Shown: positions 40,346-54,719, counted from the first letter of the stretch. The stretch: DNA of 64,000 bases from Flaccisagitta enflata (GCA_965153355.1 OZ231127.1:11966001-12030000), one strand, 5' to 3'. The notes: generated from the letters alone by a model not told the origin. Program-made: numbers and translations.

Positions 40346-41847
40346 CGCGCGCACGCGCGCACACACACATGCACATATGTGATCTGGATGGTTTTGAATG
40401 TGTGTGCATTCGAGATGAGTGACTGATGATTGGGTCAGTGGGCGCACATTTTTAACACAATTTTCTTGCAAGTGGGTTAAGGGATTCTACTATTTCAGTA
40501 TCATTTCTTTTGCGCCCATTAACCACACTAGCGATAGGGATTTGGAGGTATGTCAAACGTTCATGAAAGGCACACTTGCACTCCTAGGGAACCCGGATCT
40601 TACATCCTAGAACAGGGAAGTAGGGGGCGGATGGTCACTATATTGCAACCACAACCCCAGGCAAAAAAAAGATTGCCATTTTCTAGCGCAGCGTAGCACT
40701 ACTTCTCATTTGAAATTGGATATCTCAAATGAGAACTAGAAGGAGTGAGGAGGGTTTTATGTTTGTTTGACATGCTGTTGCCTTTAGATGGCAAGAAGAA
40801 AGACGAGGATTTAAGAAAGAAAGCAGACCTTAGGTCTGTGTGACCACTCGGGTCAGCAGACTCTGTCGGGTCTCGTCTAGAGGCGCTTTGTATGACCAAG
40901 TAGGCGCAGTATCGAACTGGGCTGAAGTACAAAAGCCATTGCACACTAGACGTGGTTGAAAGCCAAGACCTTCTTCTACCCTCCGTTAGAATCCAGCACA
41001 TCTTGATGGCCTGCAGTACCGTCTGAGGTCGATGTAATGTCTCTCTGGGTGTCCGCGCCTGAAAGATGTGTACTAACACTACTAATCATAACCCCTACTA
41101 AGATAAAATAAGGCAGTTATTGGAAATTAAGTTTTTCTGTCTGAGGTTGACTGGGTCTCTCTGCGCTAGACTTAATTTCCAAGCACTGAATAAAAAACAA
41201 ATACTCTGCATAGGTTAATTACGTATGTAAACGTAATTCAAGTATTTGTGTAAGCTCAAGTTTCATGTGAACGTAATGTAACAGGAGACCAGAGGTAGTA
41301 AACAAGGCCGATTACATAGCAAGCATAGTCGCGATTGGGTGGCAGGAGTGGAAAATTTTAAAAAAAGCGACTGTGTGAGCTACTGACTAACAAACTGACA
41401 AACAGACAGATTGGCTGATGGACCGGACGGCCAAAAATTTAGTCCGTGGATATTAAGTGAAAGTGCAGCAAGTGACAACAATTGAAGTTTGAAACAGACC
41501 AGTGCCATATCTCCATTGAAGTTGGAACATAACTTATAAGCAATAAGGCTAGCAAGCAATAACGCAAGCAAGGAATAAAGCAATCCAGGCAAAGCAATCA
41601 AGGCCAAGCAATCAAGGCCATGACAGACAATCTGAGGTTTGTCAGCTTTACTGTAGATTTCGAGAAAGGTCAAGATAGGGCCAGGAGGCATCGTGCCTAT
41701 CAGATCTGACTTGATTTTTTACATCTTTGCTTTAGCAATAAGAGCCACCTGGAAGAAACGCATCAGGCTAACCCATTGTTAACTCGAAATAAGGTAAACA
41801 AAAGAGAATCCCATTGACTTGAAGATTAGAAAGTGATCGATAAAAGT

Positions 41848-42863
41848 ATGGCACAGGAAAATAAGTGCATGATTCCGTCTATAGCTGTAAATTTGGAAAA
41901 GCAAAGTAACCTCTTTGAATCAAATGATGACGAGCCAATAGAGAAGACCCATGTCAACGTAACAGAATTTTCATTGAACCAAATTATTGATTTTCAAAAA
42001 GCAATGAAAACAGTGGAATGGCCAGAGAGAGCCATTGTCATGATCATGGGAATTTTGTTGAAATGGTTGAGGCTGAAGCGAAAAGGCAGTTGGATAAAAG
42101 AATTCCAGATCCTTTTGTCGCTGAGCATTTACATCATTGCTTATCCTCCATGAAAAATGTCGCTCAAAGATACAGTAGGGAATTTAATGGGTGCAACAAA
42201 ATGACTTTGGCAATAGTAATGAATGCCCTAGAAAACTGTGATAGAGTTTTCATGAGCAAAGGCTACTTTGAGAGATTCAACGACCTAACAATGAGTGAAG
42301 GTGAAGACTTCTTCAGTCTTACCAAGAGACTAGCAGAAATCTATGATAAAGGAAAACTTGGAGCACCAAGATTTGACCAAAATCACAGAGCAAATTTGAT
42401 CAAAAATCGGGTTTGTGAGGCTGGAAATGTTCCAAGAGACATCATTGAGTCTCTTGCAGCATGTTACGATCTCGATCTTCTACCAGATATCATTGAAAGG
42501 GCTTTGGAACATAAAAGAAAAGACTTTGAAAGACAAGCAACCCCGCCACTGGTCAGTGAGGTTGCACATTATAGTTCAAACACTGAGAGCTCGCAACCAG
42601 GTCTCCTGGATCAAAATCATGGTCATGAATTGGTTACACGAGCTCCGCGGGGGTTTGAGACATTCAAGCGGAACAGAAATAAGTTAATGTGCGTAAAATG
42701 CAGGAGGTGGGATCATCAGAAAGAAAACTGTTGTTACACTGCCTTTTGTAGTTATTGTGGCAAAGAAGGTCACAGTGATAAGAATCATAGAAATGGGGTC
42801 AAGAGCAATAAGTACCCCAACTCAGGCCCAAATTCAGGGGACAGCATTGTAACATCATTGTAG
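41848..42863 (+). pseudogene. gag-like gene with zinc knuckles, one frame break
   Basis: Frame one opens at ATG 41848 and reads to about 42030; frame two carries on from the same area (open from 41991, ATG 42018) to TAG at 42863. Moving between them needs a -1 shift somewhere in 41991-42040; an A run at 41996-42000 is a possible slip or error site. The C-terminal part has the knuckle CVKCRRWDHQKENC (C-x2-C-x4-H-x4-C) and a second one, CSYCGKEGHSDKNH, whose last ligand is His. The middle is helical and charged, as in retrotransposon capsid regions. Gag proteins package element RNA into particles in the cytoplasm. Clade (BEL/Pao or Ty3/Gypsy) not determined. A spliced or programmed-frameshift gene is possible. 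Confidence 0.7.
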
Positions 42864-43310
42864 GAGGAGGAAGCATATTATTGATGAGACTAATGAAAGA
42901 CGTCATGTAGTAATGATGGAGAAAACCGTCTGGCTTGATTGTTTCTACACGTATGTCGTTTAGAATATCAGTTTAAGAATGAAATGCAAGTTTTCTTTTC
43001 TTGAGGATAAAAGAGAAGAGACATGATTCACAATGGTCACTCGCCGATGTAAAGATTGAGACACATAATCACCGTATAAACTCTCGTTATTTAGTCATGG
43101 AAACATAATGTTATCGCAGTTAACTGTTATACAAAAGATAACATGCCTCGCTTTATGATATGAGGCCAAAATGGCAAAGACCAAGATGGCAATGACAAAG
43201 TGTTACAGCATAGTGAACCAAGGAAAATCTATAACAGAATTGGCTCAGTAAATGATGCAAATGGAAACTAATGTGAAGATAAATGTATCATTATCATTGG
43301 AAAACCAGAA
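42864..43310. other. No polymerase gene seen after gag
   Basis: AT-rich DNA with stops in all frames and no recognisable protease or reverse transcriptase motif. GGCAAAGACCAAGATGGC near 43175 foreshadows the following minisatellite. Confidence 0.55.
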
Positions 43311-43617
43311 TAGGAGAGCCAATACAGCATAGACCAAGATGGCGCCTAGAGTAAGAAGGACTGCCAATATGGCATAGACCAAGATGGCACCTAGAAGAAA
43401 CTAGGAGGGCCAATACGGCATAGACTGAGAAGGCACCTAGAATGGACTAGGAGAGCCAATACGGCATAGACCAAGATGGCACCTAGTGTGATATAGGAGA
43501 GCCAATACGGCATACACCAAAATGGCACCTAGGGTGGAGTAGGAGAGCCAATACGGCATAGACCGAGATGGCACCTAAAGTGGAGGCCGAAACGGCATAG
43601 ACCGAGATGGCATAAAA
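43311..43617. repeat. ~46-bp minisatellite, about seven units
   Basis: Units of GAGAGCCAATACGGCATAG, then ACCAAGATGGCACCTAG and a variable link. Confidence 0.9.
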
Positions 43618-43619
43618 CG

Positions 43620-45300
43620 GGAATTAGGGTGTGTTAACGAGTGGTGCTGGGAGTATCTCTCTCAAATGAGCATTAAATTCTTCTTGACAGCTGCAGTTAA
43701 GAAAGCGAACCCATTTCATTGCCACACACCTTGTACATAAGCCAAACTGACCATTCAAGTATCCGACCAGCCAACCAGCCAGTCCAACCAAAGTAAAGGA
43801 TGGCCACAAGGAGAAAGAATATGTTCTTTTGATATGAATTCACGTCTTTAAGCACCCAAGATACCAGAGCCAATATGTTTTCAGGAATTGCTGAAACTCA
43901 GTGTTTGCCTAAGTTTGCCTAAGTTTGCCTAAGGGCTAAAGAAACAACATCAAGCTTGTCATGAAAGATTATGAGAGCAACAAATGAAATGAAGGCAGAT
44001 CATTTGAATCATGCTCATGAGACTGAGTACAATTTCTGAAGTTGGATATATGCTCTCTAGGTATACCACGAAACCATGAACCAAATCAAAAGGAAGAAAG
44101 CAGAGGTCCGCATGGATCATACCACATTCAGAAACACACATAACATTACTTGCTGTCTTTATGATAGTCTGACATTTTATGTGTCATAAACAGTTATTGA
44201 CAATCAATGAATAATGATTGTAAAAGTGAAGCCAAGAAAAGATCAACGAGACTTGCCATTCATGGAGAGAATAAATGATGAAGCTCTCAGGTCTAGCAAT
44301 TCATTAATTGATGTTAGAAATGAATCATGAATAATGCGATTTCATCGTGACGACGGGGCGAATTAGTTAAGAGTGAATGAAGTGACATCCATTTGTCAGT
44401 TGAAGACCTTGATGAATCAGCAACCAATTTTCATTATGTACCCAGAAGGTATTTTGACTTCAAAACAATCGCCCAATACGGCAATGGATATAGTCGGGTA
44501 TCCTCAAAATGAAAAGCAGACACACTGCTAGGATTTTGGAATTTGGTAAGGCGAAGGTCTTACAACAAAACATGCATATGTTTATGCCCATGAAGTTAAT
44601 CATTACTCTTTCTCCTTTTGTTCAAAGGAGATTCATTGTGTTGTTGACTATTGCAAATAAATTGCAATCTGAAATTTATGCTTGGAGTATGGAATTTGAA
44701 TTCTAAGCAAAAACTGAAGATAAAGGCAAGGCACATTGAGACAAATTCATCCTGAGTCTATTCGCAAAACCCAAATGCTTACCATAAACAGCCGACGGCA
44801 ATGCGTGGTCAGTTATACCCTTTTCCCTGCTTTGTGTGACTACAACTGCAAGTGAAAGACTGACATTGTGAAACTTTAAGAGTTAACTATATCAAAATAC
44901 CATACCATCAGCAAACCGATATGAGGAAAATTTGACTACTCTGAATAATGGACGGAAGCCCACTGCATCAACATTGTGCGCCACTTATTTTCATTGAAAA
45001 CAAATTTCCAGTCATGCATGACAAAGAATATGCAACCTGAGAGGATGAGAGAGTTTTTCAATCTGGTTATGTTGTGTGGATATATATCATCGGGACGATG
45101 GGGCGCAGCCCTTATTTGAGGTTTCGTGCCGCGTGATTCATTTTAATCGTGTAAGTGAAAACGATCTCTTGGGATAATAATTTTGAATTAGGGGTGACCA
45201 GTTTTCCCACCATTGGGACAAATATGTCATTTTGAGCAAGAAAAGAACTGATCAGTTTTTAGAGGTCAGGGATAACAACCGTTTCTCAATAAAGTAAGAC
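43620..45300. repeat. Diverged internal duplication, copy A
   Basis: Shares ordered blocks with 46130-47830: AATCAAAAGGAA, CAGTTATTGACAATCAAT, TTTCATCGTGACGACGGGGC, CTTTCTCCTTTTGTTCAAAG and GACGATGGGGCGCAGCCC. The blocks are separated by different lengths. Short broken reverse-strand frames (43624-43809, 43959-44141) show no family match. Confidence 0.6.
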
Positions 45301-45894
45301 TTACTGAGTTTACATGCTTCCCACATTCCATAATCCAACTCCATAACTATAGGTCAATTGTTAGGTCCACAAAAAGCCATTTCAACAACACAATTTTCCA
45401 TACTAATAGGTTTTACCTATTCCATATTCCATTTCACAAAGGATAGACAAACTCAATTATGGTAGAATCAGACATTGCGGCATGCAAGCTGGTTGCTTGG
45501 CAACTAAATTGAAAGGTCAAAAAGCATGATTTTTGTATTATGGTGAAGACAGACACTAAGCAGCAGAGAGTGCAGGGACCGTTAAATACCCCCCAAAAAA
45601 TGTCTGCAATGCTTCAGAAGAAAAAACCTCAACACACCACCCTGTCCTTCTTTACAAGTTCATGGAAATGTGGCGTGCGTAATACCTTTCACGCATTTTG
45701 AGTTATGACAGAAATGATCAAACATTTATGGAGAACCTATTTCGATGTTCAAAGCTCAGGGGCATCTTATTGCATTTACCCTGTATCCCACAAATTGTGC
45801 GTCTAGTGTGACGATTGTCTGGTGTGACAATTCTCTTATGAGTCGATTCCTCGGCGTGGCAATTATCCAACATGACAATTTTCTGGTGTGATAA

Positions 45895-45898
<4 letters not shown>

Positions 45899-45954
<56 letters not shown>
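45899..45954. repeat. (CT)n microsatellite
   Basis: Perfect CT array inside the element, preceded by TGTGACAATTNTCT-like repeats from about 45790. Confidence 0.97.
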
Positions 45955-45956
<2 letters not shown>

Positions 45957-46129
45957 TTAAATGAAATCACGTCTTGAGGCACCAAAGCTACCCGTGCAAT
46001 AATAAAGATCATTTTAGTTAATCAATAGTCACAAGAGAAATGGTGACATAAGTGGAAGTCTTTGCAAAACTTGGGATTCAACGAAAATGAAACAATCAAG
46101 CCACATAAGTTACAGTAAATGAATTGACA

Positions 46130-47830
46130 TTTAAAGGAAGGAGTTAATTGGACCGTTGCTGCGGAAAGTATCTCTTTCCCACATTTCAAATGAGTGACCT
46201 AAGAAATAAATGAGCCAAGTCAAGCTCAAGTATTCTTTATCATTCTTCATCATTTTTCCATTCCGGACAAAAATTAGAAACCCCGATGAATACTGAACAT
46301 AAGATACTTTGAGGCTGGAAATCGAATCGTGGATGTTTTTACATCCAATAAATATCATATGAAGATGACATCACGCATGTGACGATTTTTATTGGGCTGC
46401 TTTGCAGGGATAAGCGAGAAGAAAAGATTGTGTAACAGAGAGATGAATCAATTGTGTAAAGTAGTTCTAGTGGCAAAAGTTATCAAAATGCACTAGAGTC
46501 AGATATGGTGATACAATGGTATTTTAGTCATGGAAACTTTCTTCTAATGGGCCTATGAAGCAAAAAGATAAGAATAATAAGCCATGCTCAAACTGCTCAT
46601 GAAGCTGAGACCAATATGCAAAGTTTGACTTTTGCTCTTGTCATATGGTACAGTCAAGAAAGAAAAATGTTGCCTTATCTAACTCCATTTAATGGCAAAT
46701 GCCATAAAGATTTCATCACGGTGCCAAGGCAAGGATGAGCCTTTGAAAATTCATTAAATTACATTTGCTGTATCATACAGTTTCGGATCAGAGAGGAAAT
46801 ACAACTTGTTTATGGTATTTCTATGTACATAATTGCTCATGCAGTTTACAGATGCAGTTTACAGTTGCAGATTGCAGATTACAAAGGCCCAACTTCCTGA
46901 GGACTAAGAAGCTGGGAATCACATCTGCTTTTGCAATATAGAATACCATGGAAGCACATAAGCAGAATCAAAAGGAAAACAATCAAGCCAATTGAAAAAT
47001 GCAAACTTTTGATGACTTCAGAAACCGCATTGGTCATGCCATATCTTGAAACAAACGTAGCATAAATGGTTGGTTTTCTGACATTTGGTGTGTCGTCGAC
47101 AGTGCAGTTATTGACAATCAATTGATTGGGGAAATGCTTGGATACATTTTTTTTGCTGATGATATAATGACGGCCATTCCTTTTCACAAGAATGAAAACT
47201 GAGGCAAAGAGAAATCAATATGAACTGACATTCTCGTTTTGAGGATCGATCTTGTTTCATGGAGAATATTTATGTATGAACGAGAATTGAGAAGTAATTG
47301 TGATACTAAAGAAGAGAATAGATAACTATGGCATTAGGATATCAAGGAGCTCTCCGCTCTGGCGAATCTGTCACATTGTGGTGGAAATTGGTCACATGAA
47401 TAATGAGGTTTCATCGTGACGACGGGGCGAGGTGATAAAAACAAAGATCAAGTGACACGCATCTGTCAATCGTGGTGCTTAAGGCACAAGCAATTTGCTT
47501 GTTGGTCTGGATGAGATTGCAGTTTCAATTCAGTAAAATCTAGTCAATAAGTTGTGACTCTTTCTCCTTTTGTTCAAAGGAGATTGATTGTTTGTCGACT
47601 AAGCCCACTACATTACCTTGTGCAAGACATACCTGTCTGGTTATGTCATGTGGAAATATCATCATGACGACGGGGCGCAGCCCTTATTGAGAATTAGAAT
47701 ATGTTATGCAGAATGGAAGCATCATCTTAGAGAGGCAGTCCTCGTAATTAAGTAAAGATTTATGGAGGGGCCAGTTGTTCTCACTACGTGGGACAGATGA
47801 TGCGTTTTGACCAGCAATTCTCATGATAAA
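46130..47830. repeat. Diverged internal duplication, copy B
   Basis: Counterpart of 43620-45300. Contains GACGACGGGGCG at 47418 and 47666, and CTTTCTCCTTTTGTTCAAAG near 47557. Confidence 0.6.
46879..47187 (-). CDS. Reverse-strand frame ending in a membrane segment; origin unknown
   Basis: About 100 residues on the minus strand with a candidate N-glycosylation site (NNCT) and, near the end, a ~20-residue hydrophobic stretch (FSIGLIVFLLILLMCF) followed by a short Cys/basic tail. That layout is like the C-terminus of a type I membrane protein, for example a retroviral-type envelope or fusion protein. It lies opposite to gag, which argues against an in-place env gene. The start is not a clear ATG and the frame may be a remnant or chance. 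Not recognised as any named family. Confidence 0.25.
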   Translation of the reverse strand: MKRNGRHYIISKKNVSKHFPNQLIVNNCTVDDTPNVRKPTIYATFVSRYGMTNAVSEVIKSLHFSIGLIVFLLILLMCFHGILYCKSRCDSQLLSPQEVGPL

Positions 47831-48409
47831 AAGCAGGAAAGTGAAACTGTTACCCTAAATGTTTCCTTCGTGGGCACATGTTTTAAGCAGTTGAATCAAA
47901 GACAGTTGGGTTACTCACATCGCACTGACCTCCTTAGTAACGTGAACATGACATGCATCAGTCCTTTCCATATTTGCAGAAATGAACAAAAGACTTCAGA
48001 CAGTCAAAGAAAGCCTTTTCAATGTTCGATGGGGCATTAAAAGATTGTTGGTCAGATGGATTTGCCATTCAGACCCCGTCCTCACAAAATGTAATTAAAA
48101 AGCGTAATACACCGTATTTGTGCACAAGCCCAACACATGTGGGCAGGAAGTCTGTTGCGCTAAAAATCACTTCATTGGGATGATTACGCCAAGTGAAAAA
48201 AGGACATTTTCCAGGTATAAACAAGAACAAAGGTGGTCCAGTGTTGTCTGTGAGCAGTGACGAGACTAGGAAGGATGTTAAGACTAGTCATCTACGTTTT
48301 TCACATGGTCAGCGGTAACCAATGCCCTGCTAAGGGCGATCAATGCTCCAATAGATTGTCATTGGTGTCTCTCCTTAATGGCAATGATTCAAGCTACACT
48401 ACCACAACT

Positions 48410-48960
48410 TATCATTTCTCCGGCATGACAATTCTTTGTGACGTGACATTTCCTGCGGCATGACATTCTCGTCCGCATGTTATTCTCTGCAGCGTAACAT
48501 TCTCTGCGGCAGAGCGTGACATTCTCTTCATCGTGACATCCTCCGTGATGTGACATTCTCTGCAGCGTGATATTCTGTACAGCATGACATTTTATGCCGC
48601 ATAACAGTCTCTATGGTTAAACATTGTCTTTGGCGTGACATTCTCTTTCACGTGACATTCTCTGCGGCATGACATTCTATTCAACGTGACATTCTCTTAC
48701 GCGTGACATTCTCTTAACATGACATTCTCCTCCATGTGTTATTCTCGGCGGCATGACATTCTCTGCTTCGCAAACGGCATGACATTCTCTTTGGTGTGAT
48801 AATCACTTTGGCTTGACACTCTCTTGGGCGTGACATTCTCTCCAGCGTAACATTCTCTCCTGCTCAACATTCTCCTCAATTCGACATTTTTTTCAACATG
48901 GCATTCTATTAAGCATATTCTATTTCGCGTGACATTCTCTTCGGGGTGTCTATCTCCTCT
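48410..48960. repeat. ~17-bp degenerate minisatellite (GTGACATTCTCT)
   Basis: About thirty units of GTGACATTCTCTNCGGC type; isolated units continue to about 49275. Confidence 0.88.
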
Positions 48961-48969
48961 GATCCTCTG

Positions 48970-49082
48970 AAAAACAACTAAAACAACAACAACTACATCA
49001 ACAACAACAAACTTTGAAGCTATGCGTCGACAACAACAACAAAAACAACAAATTCGTCCTTTAAGATAATACAACAACAACG

Positions 49083-49118
<36 letters not shown>

Positions 49119-49150
49119 CCAACACCAACACCAACACCAACACCAACACC

Positions 49151-49182
<32 letters not shown>

Positions 49183-49195
49183 AAACAACCGCGAT
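48970..49195. repeat. (CAA)n / (AACACC)n array
   Basis: CAA repeats with an embedded run of ACACCA hexamers at 49112-49152. Confidence 0.93.
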
Positions 49196-49429
49196 TTTGG
49201 TAACAACAGTGGCAACGCAAATCTATAAGCTCAACTCCAGGACCATTCCTTTGCGTGACCAATCTTATTCGTGACATTTTCACATCTTATACCAATTCTT
49301 GTGGCTCACGCCTGGAATATTCATAAAAAAGCATAACTGAATTCTCAACGCTGACTTTTCTACTTCATATTCGCGTTTCTTTTCTTAGTCGGGGCAATTT
49401 GCCGTGCAGAGACCCTTGTGACACTTGTG

Positions 49430-49549
<120 letters not shown>

Positions 49550-50016
49550 TTGATAAATCGTGATTGCAATGGCCACACTTCGTCCTGGCAATTAACACTT
49601 AAAAACAGCAAAAGTAAATTTCGCAGATGAAAATTCCAATTTTTTTTTAGACTTATTTGATGTTAGAAAACATCAACAACAACAATAAACGCTAAAAAAA
49701 AAAAAAAAAAAAACGTCACATAACAGCAATAAACAATAAATTACTGTGCGGAAAGCAGTTCGCCAAATTGTTAGCAGAGGCAGTACACTCTATTGTTTCA
49801 AACCGATTTCATGTTCGACAGCAACAACATCGACTTCGACAGCAATAACGAATAACAGCAATGAAATCATTGCAGACTTTGACCCGCGGTCCTTTCCGGA
49901 TAATCAATTTTTGGACAGACAACAACCAATTTTTACGATGACTTTATCTTACTCTTCCTCATTGACATTTTGCAATTTGTCATGTGAAAACAATTTACCA
50001 TGACAATTCTTCATGA

Positions 50017-50152
<136 letters not shown>

Positions 50153-50159
50153 ACGAAGC

Positions 50160-52140
50160 GTTGTACAAAATAGCTCCCTGAGACTTATAGGCAAAAACGA
50201 AAATATGTAAACTCATCTTCGGTGCTATTACATGGCCTGACCAATCTTCTGATTGACATTCTCTCATTATTATATGTGTACGTAACACATAAAACATGAT
50301 ATTTACAACGGTATTGCAAGCATAAACGAATTCTCGAATCTCGACAACTAGCCGATTCTGGCGCTGACTTTTCTACTCCATCTTTGCGATTTCTCCTCTT
50401 TGATGTAGCGATTTACCGTGCAAAGATACTTATGACCAACAACAACAACATCATCAGCATCAACAACAACAACAAGAATTAGTTCAGTGACATTGGTGAT
50501 TGCGGTGACAATGACGACGATGACAGTCGAGCGTAACAACAGCGAATACGATGACCAAAGTGTAGAATACATGATAAACAAAGACGACTTGTGTTATTCT
50601 GGTAGTTGTCGGCTGAGCATTTGGCGACAGTGCTGCCGGCAAATTCGGAACACTTGGTAGTACCATTTTATTTTGCGGTTGGACATCAACAATATGATTA
50701 TGCCAGCCCTCGGAACTCTGATAATGGCATTCCACTTGGACGGTCAAGTTCACTGTCCTAACATTCATATGTTACCTAACATTCATATGTTACCAGACTT
50801 TAAACAGTGAATGACATCGTCTTTATCAACACTTGCTGTAAAATCTTCAGTTTCATCGGAACAAACATTGACAATATCCATCGCGACGACACGGGAATAT
50901 TATAATTGTTTTTTTTTTTTTAAACAACAAATGGTTTGATACAAAAATTTCGGGTTATGATGTGATAGTGACTCACACTTTTCATGTAAAACTATACTTA
51001 AGGACTGATGGTATGAAATCATAAATTGGTGAAAGTATAAAGTGATCAGAGGTGAAAGAGTTGTTTACTTCTTACATTTACCATTCCCAATCATCAATGA
51101 CAAAGTTTTTTTTTAAAGTCAATGGTCTTCTATCAGATATAATATCCATCTGTAAATAAGTTGATATGTTGATTGATACAATTAAGTTCCTTTTTTGTTA
51201 CCCAAATACCATTTATAGAAACATAACTTTTTACATACGCAAGCCGCGGTCTTTTTTTGTTTTTTTCAATGGGCAATGTAAGCAGTATATTGCAAAGTCT
51301 ATCTTTGTTTTCTTAAAAGAAAATTCTTTTTTTTGTTATTCAGTATATTGTATCTATGTGTATACTCTTAGTCTTAAAATCAAGCTATAAATGTTGTTAT
51401 CATGTTGTAGAATCCCTTTAAATATTGGTCATGACATTGGTTATGACATTATGTCAAATGTTTTTGGCGAGTAATTATCCTTTCATGTCACAAATGGATT
51501 CCTTTTCTAGATGCCATTAACTCTCCCTTCATGTTTAGTGGATTATACCGGTATCTTTTATTGCTAGCTGAGGCGAATAATTACTTTTAGGGCAGAATTT
51601 AAATATTTCAAAGCTTACACACATATTTGATGTATTTGGAACGCTCTCGAAATGATTGTATCAATGAGGTTGACATGAAAAATTCAAAAAATGCTCAGTG
51701 ATGGTCAGTCGTGTAATCTAGGTTTACAAAAGACCTATGCAATACAAAGACACAAGTTTGAAACGAAAGATAAAACAAAACAAAAGAAAAGAAAAATGGA
51801 GAGAGTTGGAACTGGAGATGGAATAATGGAATGAAGAATATCATTCAAAGCAGCAAAATTCATGAAAGTGTCACAGATCAGGCCCGGCGTGGCGTGACCC
51901 CGTGTCTTTTGAAGACCATACAGGAAATGGTCGCAGAAGCTAGACTGATCTTTTCCTGGAATAAGAATGGTTGAGTGAGCTTCCTGTCTTCTGAGCACTA
52001 CATGATAATTACGACAATTCTTTGGGTGATATATTTATTTCAGTTTGGGTATAGTGAGAGATATCACTCCACTTTTCATACATTTGTAATTCCTTTTCTT
52101 AGAGGTACGATTCTACCATATCATCAAATCTGGATCACTG
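50160..52140. other. 3' region of the LTR-type element, no gene seen
   Basis: AT-rich DNA. Short (CAA)n at 50437-50476. Frames of up to about 95 residues carry no family signal. No polymerase or integrase motif. Confidence 0.5.
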
Positions 52141-52149
52141 AGTTTGCTG

Positions 52150-52275
52150 AAATGTTAATCGGAATCCTAAAATGTTAATTAGAATCCTGAAATGTTGATT
52201 AGAATCCGGGAAAGTTGATTTGAATCCGGAAATTTTCTTTAGAATCCTTATTTGTTGTTTAGAATCCTGAAATGT
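52150..52275. repeat. ~21-bp minisatellite (AATGTTGATTAGAATCCTGA)
   Basis: Six degenerate units. Confidence 0.88.
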
Positions 52276-52500
52276 TTGAATTCCACTTAGTGAACTAAAG
52301 TGTTGACCTTTCTTTTGTAAACTGCATTGAATGCATAGAATGTTGAACTTTTTTTATGGGAATTGTAACTTTTTTTTATAGCTTTTTACCATTTTGGTAG
52401 CTTTTTGCTTTATTAGTAAGTTCATCAGATGATATACTGAGGCCAATTAGATTTATTGATGGAACTTTTTTACTCAATTCTTTCGCAAAAAAGATTCTTT

Positions 52501-52512
52501 GACGACGGGGCG
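52501..52512 (+). promoter_or_regulatory. Purine-rich tract before the right terminal repeat
   Basis: GACGACGGGGCG abuts the right repeat, where an LTR element would carry its polypurine primer. Two C residues interrupt it. The same 12-mer or a one-base variant occurs inside the element at 44349, 45094, 47418 and 47666. Confidence 0.45.
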
Positions 52513-52796
52513 CCCTTAGCCCTGCCAGTATATCATCTGAGCCACCCCAACCCCTCTCCCCATTAGCTCACGTAGATATTCATCCTCTTCTCTGCCCATT
52601 AAGATCGCGGCTTTATAAGGAAGAGTATATCCTCATCTTGACCTGGATTCATCCATTCATTCTCCTGAGCATCTTCACTGTGTTCTTCTCCAAATACATG
52701 TTTATCTCTACCAACACCAGAGACCATTCTATTTATTGGAGTTATAGGATGCATAGTGCCAGGGAGACACATAGGAAGGGCCGCTCCCCCTCCGAG
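52513..52796 (+). repeat. Right terminal direct repeat (LTR-like)
   Basis: Matches 39451-39734 at a constant offset of 13062 with one substitution (A in the left copy, T in the right, in ATACATGTWTATCTC). Confidence 0.88.
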
Positions 52797-52890
52797 CAAA
52801 CAAACAAACAAACAAACAAACAAACAAACAAAAAAACAAACAAACAAACAAATAAACAAACAAATCAAAAAACAAACAAACAACAAAGCA
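52797..52890. repeat. (CAAA)n array, right of the LTR-type element
   Basis: Same strand and unit as the array ending at 39450. Confidence 0.95.
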
Positions 52891-52965
52891 GCATCGTTTT
52901 AAGAGACATTCTTCTGGAAATCTGGAACGTTTCATTTGTTTCAATCTACATTCTTTCTTGATGGC

Positions 52966-53080
52966 GGCGGCAGCGGTGGCGGTGGCGGAGGCGGCAGCAG
53001 CGGCAGCGGCAGCTGCAGCTGCAAAGGCGGCATCAGCAGCAGCGGCATCAGCAGCGGCGGTAGCGGCGGCGTCACACGCA
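52966..53080. repeat. (GGC/GCA)n trinucleotide stretch
   Basis: GCGGCAGC-type repeats. Frames are poly-Ala/Gly and not supported as a gene. Confidence 0.88.
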
Positions 53081-53560
53081 TATGCGTCACATGCGTCACC
53101 CAATTACTTAACTTACATTGAATTGACCAATTTGTATTCATCACACGTTTATTTTTCTTTACAATTATCATTCAAGTCAACATCTTGTTACATTTCCCTT
53201 AATCTTATTTTCCCACTGCAGCCGCCTTCATGGAAAGTTCAAGGAAGAAGAAAGAGAGATAGAAAGAAAAAGAACAGAATGCGGATTTGGAATTTCTTAT
53301 CTTTTTATATTTCTTAATAAGGAAATACTTTGTCGATGAATTTTCATAGCTAATTGGCGGTGACAACGATGGTGACGGTGATGACGGCGTTTATAACGAT
53401 AACGTAGAAGATGACGACGACGACGACGACGACTACAAGGACCGATTTGTCACGATGGCCTCCGGCTGTGTCCGGCTGTGCGTCCGTGTGGCGAAATTCT
53501 GATTGTCATTAATCTAGAAAATGCAGATAAGACAAATTAAATAGACGCTTGAGCGGAGAA
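53081..53560. other. No gene seen
   Basis: Contains a short GACGAC/GGTGAC stretch at 53355-53440; otherwise ordinary. Confidence 0.5.
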
Positions 53561-53561
53561 A

Positions 53562-54698
<1,137 letters not shown>

Positions 54699-54708
54699 NN
54701 NNNNNNNN
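54699..54708. other. Assembly gap (10 N)
   Basis: Run of N directly after a long (GA)n array. Confidence 1.
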
Positions 54709-54719
54709 TCAGGAGCTGT

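Noticed and set aside
52958-53317. Ala-rich frame of 119 residues
   Set aside because: GCN repeat only; the rest of the frame has no family resemblance.
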